Origin: Jannaschia pagri
Lineage (GTDB): Bacteria; Pseudomonadota; Alphaproteobacteria; Rhodobacterales; Rhodobacteraceae
Assembly: GCF_019655435.1 (NCBI RefSeq)
Contig: NZ_BPFH01000003.1
Location: 434,001 to 498,000 of the forward strand
Reading direction: 5' to 3'
DNA length: 64,000 nucleotides
Under the pieces are notes generated by a model. The model made no database searches, was not told where the DNA came from, and saw nothing but the letters and a program-made list of their open reading frames with translations. Shown here in pieces: positions 1-7,870 of the stretch. Made by a program: the position numbers and the translations under genes. Numbering within the stretch: position 1 is the stretch's first letter; every line of letters starts with the position of its first letter.

Positions 1-1025
1 TCCGTGGGCTCTGCCTGGGAATGGTTCGTAGCGAGCGAAATCACGGTACCCGACTGCACGTGCAGGAACGTCGCCGAATTCGTGCCAAGCGTTCCGCCCT
101 GAAAACCGATGAACTGCTGGCCATAGATCGTCCCCGAGGACAGCCCGAGGCTTTCGCCCTCTAGGCTGGGGGTGCCATCTGGGGCGCGGAAGTCCAGCAT
201 TTGCTCCAGCTGCGATTGCGGGAGGAGCGTCTTCGACAGAAACAACGCATCGAAGAAGCGCACCATGTCCGATGTCGTTGATATGGCACCGCCCGCCGCG
301 CCCGCGTCCCAGGCCACATCGGTCACGTCGAGCAGTTGCCCCGGCACCAGTTCAGCGTAGCCTCGCAACATGCCGTCCTGCGCGCCGTCCGATCTCATGC
401 TGCTGTTCGTCATGCCAGCGGGCTCAAAAATGCGCGTCGAGATTTGTTCACGAAAGGAGGTGCCGGTGGTCTGCTCTATCAGCTTTTGCAGCAGCAGATA
501 GTTCGTGTTGGAGTACCCATAGGACGCACCTGGTGGGAAATCCGCAGGTTGACCCGACACGAGGTCCAGCGAGTCATCGACGCCGAAACCACCGGTCGGG
601 TCGGCCATCAAGGCCTCGATAAAGGCGGGCAGACCCATGTCGCCCGGGATCGTGTCAAAGTCGGGAATGCCAGAGCGATTGGCCAGCACTTCGCGGACCG
701 TGACCGTTTCGATGTTCGGGATCCCATCCAGCGCTGACACATCCATCTGATCCGCCAAGGGGGCGTCTAGATCGAGCTGACCTTCCTCCACCAATTGGAG
801 CACGATCACAGAGGTCATCATCTTGGTTTGGGATCCGACCTCGAACCGGTCATCGGTCGTCGCGGGGCGGGTCCCGTCGACCGAGGGGCTGCCCCGGCCA
901 TCACGAATGGACATCCCACCGCGGGCGATTTCCAACAGGCTGGCCGGGGCGGGGGTGGTCTCGGCAAAGGCATCCAGGACGCGGGCAGGGGCCTCGGACA
1001 GCGTGTTCGGGTTGAAGGGGGTCAT
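1..1025 (-). CDS. Serine hydrolase, beta-lactamase/D-Ala carboxypeptidase family (partial, C-terminus off window)
   Basis: 341 codons are visible, and the gene runs off the left edge before its stop. The translation has the class C-type active site of the beta-lactamase family (PF00144): S-Q-T-K at residues 65-68 (nucleophile Ser65, base Lys68) in the context VGSQTKMM, and a Y-S-N triad at 171-173. A third motif (KTG/HxG) would lie near the missing end. The ATG at 1025 is preceded by AGAGG at a good distance. An in-frame stop about 120 nt upstream limits any N-terminal extension, and no signal peptide is obvious from this start. Family members cleave amide or ester bonds (peptidoglycan peptides, beta-lactams, esters), and the substrate cannot be told from sequence. 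It is divergent from the neighbouring phosphatase-like gene. Confidence 0.85.
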   Translation of the reverse strand, partial: MTPFNPNTLSEAPARVLDAFAETTPAPASLLEIARGGMSIRDGRGSPSVDGTRPATTDDRFEVGSQTKMMTSVIVLQLVEEGQLDLDAPLADQMDVSALDGIPNIETVTVREVLANRSGIPDFDTIPGDMGLPAFIEALMADPTGGFGVDDSLDLVSGQPADFPPGASYGYSNTNYLLLQKLIEQTTGTSFREQISTRIFEPAGMTNSSMRSDGAQDGMLRGYAELVPGQLLDVTDVAWDAGAAGGAISTTSDMVRFFDALFLSKTLLPQSQLEQMLDFRAPDGTPSLEGESLGLSSGTIYGQQFIGFQGGTLGTNSATFLHVQSGTVISLATNHSQAEPT

Positions 1026-1260
1026 GGAAACCTCTTGTTCGAATGTCTGGGACGGCGCCTTCAGCGCCAAGGTCCCAATGCCCCCTTCGACCGGTCCTGA
1101 CGTCCGTTTGGATCGGGGCGGACATCGCAGCCGTGTCGCGATGGCAAGGGCGGACAGATCCTAGCCCATGCAGACAAACGCCCGTTGGCCCAGCCCCGGT
1201 CGTTGTCATGCGACATGGCAGCGATTGCGTCCGGCGGATGTCTGCCTATGTCTCTTGGTC

Positions 1261-2694
1261 ATGACCGCATCCCCACCCTTCACTGGCCCGATTCTCATCC
1301 TCGACGACCTGCGCGATGGGGACATGCATCTGTCCGCGTTGATCCTTGGCGGGCCGGATGGGACGCCGCCGCCGCTTCTGGTTGGGGGCGCGCGTATCCC
1401 CTGCACCGTTTTGTCCAGGTTTGCCGAGGTCACCGTCTGGCGCGCGCGCTTTACCCTGGGGCCAGACCTTGGGTCCGACTATGCCTGGAACGGACAGACG
1501 TATTCCGTGGCCTGTGACCTGACGGGCGATTTGCGGTTTGCCTATGTGTCCTGCAACGGGGAGGAACATGGCGACCTGAGCCGGGATCCAGAGGAACGGA
1601 ATGTCATGTGGCGCCGGTTGGGGGCAGACCATGATGCGTCGCCGTTCACCCTGCTGCTCCATGGGGGGGACCAGATTTATGCGGATGAGGTGACCGATGG
1701 CCACCCGCTGACCCGCGACTGGCCGCTCAAGGTGCCAGAGGTAGAGGATGCGGCCGCGTTGTCGGACCTGCGCGGCCACCTGCGCGACGCGTTCGCCCAT
1801 CGGTATGTCGCCCTCTACGCCCAACCCGCATTCGCCAAGCTGGCCGCGCGGGTGCCGTCGCTGATGCAATGGGACGACCACGACATTTGCGATGGCTGGG
1901 GGTCCCTGCCCGAAGAGGCCACGGCGTCTGCGGTGGGGCAGACGCTTTTTGCCGCCGCGCGCGAAGCTACTTTGATCTTTCAGCATGGATGTGTGGATGG
2001 GGATTTGCCGCCACGCTTTGACGACCCGTCGGGCGAACACTTGGGCTGGGCCGTCGAGGCGTCAGACCTGCGTTTGGTGGCCCCGGACCTGCGCAGCGGG
2101 CGCAGCTTGACGACGGTGATGGCCCCCGCTGGCTGGACGGCCTTCGAGGCGCAGGCCGAGGCGGCCCCATCCGGCCATACGTTTGTTCTGTCCAGTGTAC
2201 CGTTGCTGGGGCCCCGATTGTCCCTGGTCGAACGGGTCATGGGGTGGTTGCCCGGGATCCAAAAGTACGAAGACGATCTGCGAGACCAATGGCAAAGCCG
2301 CGCCCACAGGGACGCTTGGGTCCGTGTGCTGCATCTGGTGTCGCGGATGGCGCGGTCGGCCGAGGCGCGGGTCACGGCGCTCTCTGGTGAGATTCATCTG
2401 GCCACCCGGGCAGAGATGGCGTTGGCCGGAGGGAAGACACTGCATCAGTTGGTGGCCTCGGGCATTACCCATCGGGCGCCGCCCATGATGTGGGCACGGA
2501 TTCTCGGGGCGCTGGCGGCCCTTGGCGAAGACCCCGTCCCACACGCCCCGATCCGCATTTTGCCCCTGCCTGGCCAAAGACGGCGATACACCGCAGAGCG
2601 CAATGCGCTGGTGCTGACGCGCGACGCTGGGGCCTGGTCTGCGTCCTGGATGTTGGAGCGGACGGGACAAACGCCGCCCCTGCCGCTCGATTAG
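1261..2694 (+). CDS. PhoD-like metallophosphatase / alkaline phosphatase D-related protein
   Basis: 477 residues from the ATG at 1261. An upstream in-frame ATG at 1168 exists, but the added residues look non-coding. Metal-binding motifs of the PhoD-like phosphatase fold are visible: GGDQIYADE near residue 135 and WDDHDICDGWGS near residue 204, with a late ALSGEIH motif around residue 375 that supplies further metal ligands. These imply a two-metal phosphoesterase. No signal peptide or Tat motif is seen, which is unlike secreted PhoD, so a cytoplasmic member of the family is more likely. It stands alone between a divergent hydrolase and a convergent imelysin-like gene, so the substrate is not indicated by context. 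Confidence 0.8.
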   Translation: MTASPPFTGPILILDDLRDGDMHLSALILGGPDGTPPPLLVGGARIPCTVLSRFAEVTVWRARFTLGPDLGSDYAWNGQTYSVACDLTGDLRFAYVSCNGEEHGDLSRDPEERNVMWRRLGADHDASPFTLLLHGGDQIYADEVTDGHPLTRDWPLKVPEVEDAAALSDLRGHLRDAFAHRYVALYAQPAFAKLAARVPSLMQWDDHDICDGWGSLPEEATASAVGQTLFAAAREATLIFQHGCVDGDLPPRFDDPSGEHLGWAVEASDLRLVAPDLRSGRSLTTVMAPAGWTAFEAQAEAAPSGHTFVLSSVPLLGPRLSLVERVMGWLPGIQKYEDDLRDQWQSRAHRDAWVRVLHLVSRMARSAEARVTALSGEIHLATRAEMALAGGKTLHQLVASGITHRAPPMMWARILGALAALGEDPVPHAPIRILPLPGQRRRYTAERNALVLTRDAGAWSASWMLERTGQTPPLPLD

Positions 2695-2759
2695 GACAGG
2701 TGGGCGGTCTCATGAGGCAGGGTACGCCAAGGTAATCGTCGCGAGGCGCTCTACCGCCC

Positions 2760-3716
2760 CTAGCAATCGGCGATTTGCGGGCAGACAGAGCCGTCCACCG
2801 CGACGCCCAAGGGTCTTCCGATCTCCGATTGTGCTTGTGCTAGCGCATCCCGCACGGCGGTTTGGAGAGCCTCTATCCGGACCCGCGATGTGGGATTTGT
2901 CACGCCAGAGAGATCATCGCCTTCGATGCGGCCCGCTGTGGTGAGCGCGCGGGCAAAGGCTGCGTTGGTGCCCGGCGCCTCAGACATCACCGTGGCCAGC
3001 GCCTGCAGCCCGTTGAGCGCCGCGATCACCATCGGAATGGATAGGTCTGACCGATGAAGCTCCGCCAGGTCGGGCCGAGGCGCATCAAAATCAGCCAGAG
3101 GACGGCCAAGGCGCCCCTCTGACGTGGCTTCCAACCCCGCGATTAGGGCCGCGAAGAGGGTCATTTGCACCTCCCGGTCGGTCTGGAAGCGGGTGGTGCC
3201 GCCCGCAGCCGGTCGGCGCATCTGTCTTGCAAGACTGCCTGTCCAGGTGTCTTGAATTCGGCGCGCTGTCTGCGCCAAGTCTTCGGCCAGGGCGTCGGTC
3301 AAGGCGCAGGGTTGCGCCGCCGCATCCCAGATTAGACGTTCCAACGCGCCTAGACCCCGCGTCACGCTTGGGGCGCTCGCGAGGGCTTCTGGGGTCCAGG
3401 CGGTTGGGCCTTGATTGATGAGACGTGACAGGTCCTGGACAGCGGCCATTTGATCGTCCGGCCAGGCTAAGACGGCCTGTCCCAGGTCCTCATCGATGAT
3501 CGGGGGGGCGGCCAGGTGTGACATCCCTCCCCAGGCCAGGGCTGCCTCACGAAATGCGGGCTTGAGCTGCTCGGGTGCGCAGCCGGCCTGGCTCAGCGCA
3601 TCGGTCGCCCGAGTGAAGCGCGCCACGCTGGGCAGGACGTGAAGGTCGAGAACACGATTGGTGTCGGCCGCGACCGGTGAGACAAGGCAAAGCAGGGCGA
3701 GGACGCGTGTAATCAT
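2760..3716 (-). CDS. Imelysin-like periplasmic protein (iron-uptake associated)
   Basis: 318 residues. The ATG at 3716 was chosen because it gives a clean signal peptide (MITRVLALLCLVSPVAADTN), whereas the longer open frame upstream has no coding character. Imelysin-family features include RGLGALERLIWD near residue 118 and the late block RLGRPLADFDAPRPDLAELH followed by a helical segment; Cys pairs may form disulfides. Imelysins (EfeO/insulin-cleaving membrane protease relatives) are periplasmic or lipid-anchored all-helical proteins tied to iron uptake, and no protease activity should be assumed. A TGA-N9-TCA palindrome 246 nt upstream fits iron control. No di-heme peroxidase partner lies next to it, unlike many roseobacter imelysin loci. 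Confidence 0.72.
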   Translation of the reverse strand: MITRVLALLCLVSPVAADTNRVLDLHVLPSVARFTRATDALSQAGCAPEQLKPAFREAALAWGGMSHLAAPPIIDEDLGQAVLAWPDDQMAAVQDLSRLINQGPTAWTPEALASAPSVTRGLGALERLIWDAAAQPCALTDALAEDLAQTARRIQDTWTGSLARQMRRPAAGGTTRFQTDREVQMTLFAALIAGLEATSEGRLGRPLADFDAPRPDLAELHRSDLSIPMVIAALNGLQALATVMSEAPGTNAAFARALTTAGRIEGDDLSGVTNPTSRVRIEALQTAVRDALAQAQSEIGRPLGVAVDGSVCPQIADC

Positions 3717-3961
3717 GGGATCCGGTCGATGGAAATCAGGCTCGTCGCGCCGTAGGCATAAGGGTGTTTGCGGGTCTGCAATAGGGTCAAGTTTCGTCGG
3801 GGTAGGGTCTTCCCGTGCGGCGACGGTCGATCCCATCGGTATGGGTGCCGAGATGGATCTCTTGGTCGAGTCGTGTTTGGCAACGAGGCAAACACTCGTC
3901 AATCCGCACCGAGATAGTGTTTTGCCAAAGTGGCCGCAGAGATGGTTCATATCTCGGTATG

Positions 3962-3980
3962 TCTGACTATATCAGTCAGA
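3962..3980. promoter_or_regulatory. Perfect palindrome with TGA-N9-TCA core, candidate iron-responsive (IRO/RirA-type) operator
   Basis: TCTGACT-ATATC-AGTCAGA: 7-bp arms match exactly around a 5-bp centre. The core fits TGA-N9-TCA, the form of the IRO box bound by RirA-type regulators in alphaproteobacteria. It lies 33 nt before the start of the small gene at 4013 and 246 nt before the divergent imelysin-like gene. A 7-bp inverted repeat (3873-3879 / 3889-3895) sits in the imelysin leader. Binding by RirA or IscR-like proteins is inferred. Confidence 0.55.
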
Positions 3981-4012
3981 TAATGCGATGGCACTCGTCA
4001 CGGTAGGAAAAA

Positions 4013-4399
4013 ATGACTGCTATTGGCTTCCGATCCAGCGAGCAGCCTTTGCGCCCGCCTCCGACGATCTGCCTCCTCCGGTTGGCGATGTTGGAATGCC
4101 GGGCGGCGCCACGATTGGCCGCGCAGGCCTGTCTGATCTTTGCGCCGGATGCGGGACCCGAAGATTTCGCCACCTGCCTTGCGCGGATCCTGAAAAGCGC
4201 CTCCGACAGGCGTTTCGTGCTCTGGATGCCGGGGGCGCGGGATCTCTCCTTTGATGAACGCTGGCTGTTGGCATTGACACGGGCACGTCAAACCAAGGAC
4301 CGTGACAGTGAGACGTTTTTGTTGGCGCGGCGCACCAGACCGTCGATCCGTCCTGTTCTGTGCCTCTTGCTGGACCGCCTTTCACAAGGTTTAGAATAA
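4013..4399 (+). CDS. Small unknown protein in iron-linked locus
   Basis: 128 residues, family not recognised. The ATG at 4013 follows TAGGAAAAA, an acceptable ribosome site. The protein is soluble-looking, has several Cys residues in its first half (C21, C29, C40 and C53 region), and ends in a basic, Leu-rich stretch (RPVLCLLLDRLSQGLE). It lies between a TGA-N9-TCA palindrome upstream and an Irr-type box that overlaps its own stop codon, followed by the Dps gene. Placement suggests an iron-related role or at least iron-responsive expression. This is inference from context only. Confidence 0.55.
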   Translation: MTAIGFRSSEQPLRPPPTICLLRLAMLECRAAPRLAAQACLIFAPDAGPEDFATCLARILKSASDRRFVLWMPGARDLSFDERWLLALTRARQTKDRDSETFLLARRTRPSIRPVLCLLLDRLSQGLE

Positions 4400-4406
4400 T
4401 TCTAAA
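4390..4406. promoter_or_regulatory. Candidate Irr box (ICE) in front of dps
   Basis: TTTAGAA-TAA-TTCTAAA is a perfect 17-bp palindrome matching the ICE motif (TTTAGAA-N3-TTCTAAA) recognised by Irr, the heme-responsive Fur-family regulator of alphaproteobacteria. It lies 99 nt before the dps start and overlaps the stop codon of the preceding small gene. Irr often represses iron-storage genes under low iron, which fits dps. Confidence 0.75.
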
Positions 4407-4505
4407 TTCACCCTGGTCTTTAGGTCGTCGGGTCATATGTAATGGCGGGGTCAGCCAGCCGCAGCCAGCCAACCCGCCCGTTTTGACCTTCAGGAGGGAC
4501 TACTT

Positions 4506-4976
4506 ATGGCACAAACCGCTTCAGATCTTTCAACGGACGCCGTCGCCGTTATCGCGGATGCACTGAACCAAGCCGTTGCGGAAACCGTTGTCACCACGAT
4601 GCTGGCGCAGAACTACCACTGGAACGTGACCGGCATGTCGTTCGGCCCGCTCCATGCGCTGTTCCAAGAGATCTACGAAGACCACTTTGTTGGGCAGGAC
4701 GATCTGGCCGAGCGGATCCGCGCCATTGGTGCCGTCGCCGAAGGCAAGTTGGCTGGTCAGTTGGAACGTTCCAAGGTCGAAGAGGGTGACGAAGGGGCCT
4801 CTGACAAAGAGATGATCCGTCATCTGGCAGAGGCTCAGGAAACCATCGGCGCAACCCTGGCCGGATTGGGGGCTGTCGCCGCCGAACATGGCGATGCGCG
4901 GACCGAGGACTTGGCCATCGAACGGGGTCGGATCCACGACAAATTCGCATGGATCCTGCGGTCGCACCTCCGCTGA
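4506..4976 (+). CDS. dps: Dps-like ferritin (DNA-binding protein from starved cells)
   Basis: 156 residues, normal Dps length. The ferroxidase-site pattern is present: QNYHWNVTG near residue 37, FGPLHALFQEIYEDH near 46-60 and DDLAERI near 65-71, which supply the inter-subunit His/Asp/Glu ligands. The start has a strong AGGAGG nine bases upstream. Dps dodecamers oxidise Fe(II) with peroxide, store iron and protect DNA in the cytoplasm. An Irr-type palindrome 99 nt upstream points to release of expression when heme/iron is sufficient. The gene is convergent with the DUF1289 gene, ten bases away. Confidence 0.93.
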   Translation: MAQTASDLSTDAVAVIADALNQAVAETVVTTMLAQNYHWNVTGMSFGPLHALFQEIYEDHFVGQDDLAERIRAIGAVAEGKLAGQLERSKVEEGDEGASDKEMIRHLAEAQETIGATLAGLGAVAAEHGDARTEDLAIERGRIHDKFAWILRSHLR

Positions 4977-4986
4977 AAAGCAGGGG

Positions 4987-5253
4987 CTATCCGGCCTTGC
5001 GGACCACTGCGGGGACCGGGGCGCCTTTCTTCAGGCACCGCTTCATATAGGCGGCGCGCCAATGGCGGTAGCGGCCCATAACCTGCTGCTGCGCCACTAC
5101 CAGCGCAACGAAATCGGGCATGGCCTTCTTTTTGGCGGCCTTGCTGAGCTTCTTCTGGCCTTTGGTCATGGAGCAGCCGATGCAGTGATCTCCGGCGGGG
5201 CCGGGTCGCTTGAACTTGCAAACGCCAATGCAGGGGCTTGGGGCGTTGGACAT
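4987..5253 (-). CDS. DUF1289 family small cysteine protein
   Basis: 88 residues from the ATG at 5253, which follows AAGAGG. A longer in-frame start exists at 5316 but adds an uncharacteristic Arg-rich tail. The DUF1289 signature is clear: C8-x3-C12 and C24-x2-C27 (PCIGVC ... HCIGC), probably a metal or Fe-S site, followed by a Lys-rich linker and a short helix. The biochemical function of the family is not known to me. It is monocistronic, convergent with dps. Confidence 0.82.
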   Translation of the reverse strand: MSNAPSPCIGVCKFKRPGPAGDHCIGCSMTKGQKKLSKAAKKKAMPDFVALVVAQQQVMGRYRHWRAAYMKRCLKKGAPVPAVVRKAG

Positions 5254-5460
5254 GCGAAACCTCTTCCGCTTGGGGCCGGTAAGGGCCGGGTGGGAGCGGC
5301 GTCTAAAACCAGGCATACGCCGCCCCCGTTTGCGTTCTTAGTCAGATATGGAGCGTCGGTGTACCCGATCTTTGGCTAACGTCCCGACGGCCTTTGCAGG
5401 TCTGGTCTGTGGGCACATCGGCCAATACTCCGTCGATGGGTCTTCGTGCCATAACAGGTC

Positions 5461-5976
5461 TCAATGCAGCCGCGCGTCAGCGGCGCTTGTTGGGCGCAAC
5501 GCTGCTCGGCGCCAGCTTTGGCTGATGCGGAGCAGCGCCGCACCCACCTGTTCTACGGTCTGGATGGCGGGCAAGAGGCGCTCTCCTGTCACCAGGAGCG
5601 ATAGGATCAGCATGGCATCTTCGCGCGCGCCGCGTGCGGCCAGCGAGATCACCTGGGCCAGGACCGCTTCGTCTGCGCCGACGCACCGGCAGTTGACGCT
5701 ATGGCGCATGACATCGCGACGGGTGCCATCGCTGATCAGCGCGCCGAAGTCCGCCCAGGCGTCAATCGCGCCCGCACCCGCCTGTGCGCCCAGTTCCTGC
5801 AGGAAGGTCTGAGAGACGCGGGCCTGCCCCTGTGGGCCGTCGAACCAGTCGCGCAGCATTATGACGGCGAGGGCCTGGTCCCCCTCCATGGTGCGAATGT
5901 CCGCCACGGTGGCACCGCCCGGTTGGGTGCGTGCCGTATCCTCGCGGCGCGGACCATGTGGCCTAAGCATCGTCAT
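5461..5976 (-). CDS. Unknown protein, second gene of a two-gene unit
   Basis: 171 residues from the ATG at 5976, chosen because AGAAGGAT precedes it and because it overlaps the end of the upstream small gene. The protein is mostly helical with no signal peptide or membrane segment. A short Cys-containing stretch, HSVNCRCVGADEA, occurs around residue 90. I do not recognise a family. Co-translation with the 61-residue gene upstream is likely from the 14-bp overlap. Function open. Confidence 0.6.
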   Translation of the reverse strand: MTMLRPHGPRREDTARTQPGGATVADIRTMEGDQALAVIMLRDWFDGPQGQARVSQTFLQELGAQAGAGAIDAWADFGALISDGTRRDVMRHSVNCRCVGADEAVLAQVISLAARGAREDAMLILSLLVTGERLLPAIQTVEQVGAALLRISQSWRRAALRPTSAADARLH

Positions 5977-6148
5977 GTCGGATCCTTCTGTGCAGACGGT
6001 CAAACAGCACCTCTACGTCGCCTTCGGTGGGCGCGGCCCCTTCGGAAAGCGTCTCAAGCGCGGCGCGCCGACAGGCCCCCGTGGTCGGACCAGCGGCGCG
6101 CGGGCCCGGATCGGGGCGCTTGGCATTGGTATGATCGGTCGCAGACAT
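5963..6148 (-). CDS. Small unknown protein, first gene of a two-gene unit
   Basis: 61 residues if started at the ATG 6148; an in-frame ATG at 6196 would add 16 residues. A weak GGACGGG lies just before 6148. The protein is Ala/Pro/Arg-rich at its N-terminus, then helical (GDVEVLFDRLHRRI). No family was recognised. Its end overlaps the start of the next gene, which is the main support for it being real. It is divergent from arsR, with 149 bp between the two starts. Confidence 0.42.
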   Translation of the reverse strand: MSATDHTNAKRPDPGPRAAGPTTGACRRAALETLSEGAAPTEGDVEVLFDRLHRRIRHDDA

Positions 6149-6286
6149 TACCCGTCCCGGTCCTGGCGGTATCTTACTGTTTCTATCGGCTATCACAGGG
6201 CCGATCCTGAGTCACGATAATTTCTGACTTCTTTTGTCGGGTAATGGATTGGCCATCCGTGTTGTGCTCCACAGAACAATTCAATA

Positions 6287-6296
6287 AATCGCGATT
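6287..6296. promoter_or_regulatory. Candidate ArsR operator core at the arsR start
   Basis: AATCGCGATT is a perfect 10-bp palindrome just before the arsR ATG, flanked by two ATTCA half-sites (6279-6283 and 6294-6298). ArsR-family repressors typically bind A/T-rich inverted repeats overlapping their own promoter or start. The assignment is by position only. Confidence 0.35.
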
Positions 6297-6297
6297 C

Positions 6298-6630
6298 ATG
6301 GATAAGATTTCAGCACTGCGGGCGTTTTCGGCCCTTGGGCAAGAAACGCGGTTGGATGTGCTTCGCCTGTTGATCCAGGCGGGCCCCGAGGGGATGGCGG
6401 CCGGGGATCTTGTGACCACTCTGGGCGTGCGCCAAAACACCTTGTCCGCCAACCTTGGTGTGCTGTTGAACGCAGGTCTTGTTCGAAACCAACGAGAAGG
6501 TCGCTCGATCCGCTATTTCGTCGACCTGGAGGGGGTGCGCGGACTGCTGGGGTTTCTGCTCCGGGACTGCTGCGGGGGGCGGCCAGACGTCTGTCAGCCG
6601 CTGTTGGATGATCTTGCCCGTGCGACCTGA
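6298..6630 (+). CDS. arsR: ArsR-family arsenite-responsive repressor
   Basis: 110 residues from the ATG at 6298. The winged-helix DNA-binding domain spans about residues 5-85 (ALGQETRLDVLRLL at the start, recognition helix around VRQNTLSANLGVLLNAGLV). The As(III) site is C-terminal: C91, C92 and C99 (RDCCGGRPDVC). This resembles the ArsR type with a C-terminal Cys-Cys...Cys triad, as in Acidithiobacillus, rather than the classical CxCxxC in helix 3. It should repress itself and the downstream channel and reductase genes until arsenite binds. A 66-bp gap separates it from the aquaporin gene. Confidence 0.9.
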   Translation: MDKISALRAFSALGQETRLDVLRLLIQAGPEGMAAGDLVTTLGVRQNTLSANLGVLLNAGLVRNQREGRSIRYFVDLEGVRGLLGFLLRDCCGGRPDVCQPLLDDLARAT

Positions 6631-6696
6631 GCCTTGGAACCCGTCCCATCGGACGGTGGGTATTTTACCGGTAGCGCGCAGGAGACAGTGCTAATC

Positions 6697-7401
6697 ATGA
6701 CACATCCCTTCGACAGGCCGCGCCGGTTGGTTGCCGAGGCGCTGGGCACCATGCTGCTGGTCGCAACTGTCGTCGGATCCGGCGTGATGGCTGAACGCCT
6801 GACCGATGACACCGCCTTGGCGCTGCTGGGGAACACGATTCCTACGGGGGCGATCCTCGTAGTGCTGATCACGATCCTCGGGCCGATCTCAGGCGCCCAC
6901 TTCAATCCGGCAGTTACCTTCGCCATGCGGCTGCGTAGCCAGATCCCCACGTCGGAGGCGATGGCCTACGTCTGTGCGCAAATCATGGGAGGGATCGCGG
7001 GGACGATCCTCGCGCATCTCATGTTCGAGCTGACGCCACTGTCCTTGTCTCAGACCACGCGCACGGGACCCGCGCAGTGGGGGGCGGAGGTCGTCGCCAC
7101 CTTCGGTTTGCTCGGGGTTATCCTGGGGGGATTACGCTTCAACCAAACCGCGATCCCGTGGCTGGTCGGGCTCTATATCACGGCGGCCTATTGGTTCACG
7201 GCGTCCACCTCGTTTGCGAACCCTGCGGTGGCCATCGCGCGAAGCCTCACCGGTACGTTCTCGGGCATCCGTCCCATGGATGTCCCGCCGTTCATTCTGG
7301 CGCAAATGGTGGGCGCGGGTCTGGCCGTCGTGGTGTTCGGATGGCTCTTGGCGCCGTCGCCCCGAACCCCTGACACCGCCACCTCCTCTACGCAACCTTG
7401 A
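6697..7401 (+). CDS. aqpS: Aquaglyceroporin-family channel, AqpS-like arsenite channel
   Basis: 234 residues with six membrane segments and two NPA boxes: NPAVT near residue 72 and NPAVAI near residue 177. The start ATG at 6697 gives the usual short cytoplasmic N-terminus. Placed between arsR and arsC, it matches the arsR-aqpS-arsC arrangement first described in Sinorhizobium, where AqpS lets arsenite, made from arsenate by ArsC, leave the cell down its gradient instead of using an ArsB/Acr3 pump. No ArsB or Acr3 gene is in the window. The symbol is inferred from context. Confidence 0.85.
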   Translation: MTHPFDRPRRLVAEALGTMLLVATVVGSGVMAERLTDDTALALLGNTIPTGAILVVLITILGPISGAHFNPAVTFAMRLRSQIPTSEAMAYVCAQIMGGIAGTILAHLMFELTPLSLSQTTRTGPAQWGAEVVATFGLLGVILGGLRFNQTAIPWLVGLYITAAYWFTASTSFANPAVAIARSLTGTFSGIRPMDVPPFILAQMVGAGLAVVVFGWLLAPSPRTPDTATSSTQP

Positions 7402-7415
7402 AGGAATGCGACCCC

Positions 7416-7844
7416 ATGACGATCACGGTCTACCACAATCCGGCCTGCGGGACCTCTCGCAACGTCTTGGCCATCGTCCGGTCTTGCGTGGGCGACGGGT
7501 CCGTGACGGTTGTGCCCTATCTGACCCAACCGCCGTCGGCGGATCGTCTGCGACAGCTCTATGATCGGGCGGGCCTGACCCCTCGAGAGGGGATGCGCAC
7601 AAAGGGGGATGACGCTTTGATCGAGGAACTGGGCCTGTTGCCACCAGATCGCGATCCGGCGCGCGATGCCAACCGGATCCTCGCCGCGATGGCGGCGCAT
7701 CCCATTCTCATCAGCCGCCCCCTGGTGGAGACGCCGATGGGCGTCGTCCTGGCCCGTCCGTGTGAGCGCGTGGCCGAGGTTCTGGACAACCCGCCGAAGA
7801 CCTGGACCAAGGAAAACGGCGACGTCATCCACCTGCGGTCATGA
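7416..7844 (+). CDS. arsC: Arsenate reductase, glutaredoxin-dependent ArsC type
   Basis: 142 residues. The start ATG at 7416 follows GAAGGA twelve bases upstream; an in-frame TTG at 7398 overlaps the previous stop but is less likely. The catalytic Cys11 lies in HNPACGTSRN, and the later Arg residues expected to bind arsenate are present (ISRPLVETPMG near residue 101). It reduces arsenate to arsenite with glutathione/glutaredoxin in the cytoplasm, feeding the AqpS-like channel encoded just before it. Convergent with the next gene, 26 bp away. Confidence 0.92.
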   Translation: MTITVYHNPACGTSRNVLAIVRSCVGDGSVTVVPYLTQPPSADRLRQLYDRAGLTPREGMRTKGDDALIEELGLLPPDRDPARDANRILAAMAAHPILISRPLVETPMGVVLARPCERVAEVLDNPPKTWTKENGDVIHLRS

Positions 7845-7870
7845 TCCCGGTCGGGCGGCGCCCTTGCCGT

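Noticed and set aside
3717-3950. N-terminal extension of the imelysin-like gene up to an ATG at 3950
   Set aside because: The ATG at 3716 gives a proper signal peptide; the extension shows no coding character and would place the signal peptide inside the protein.
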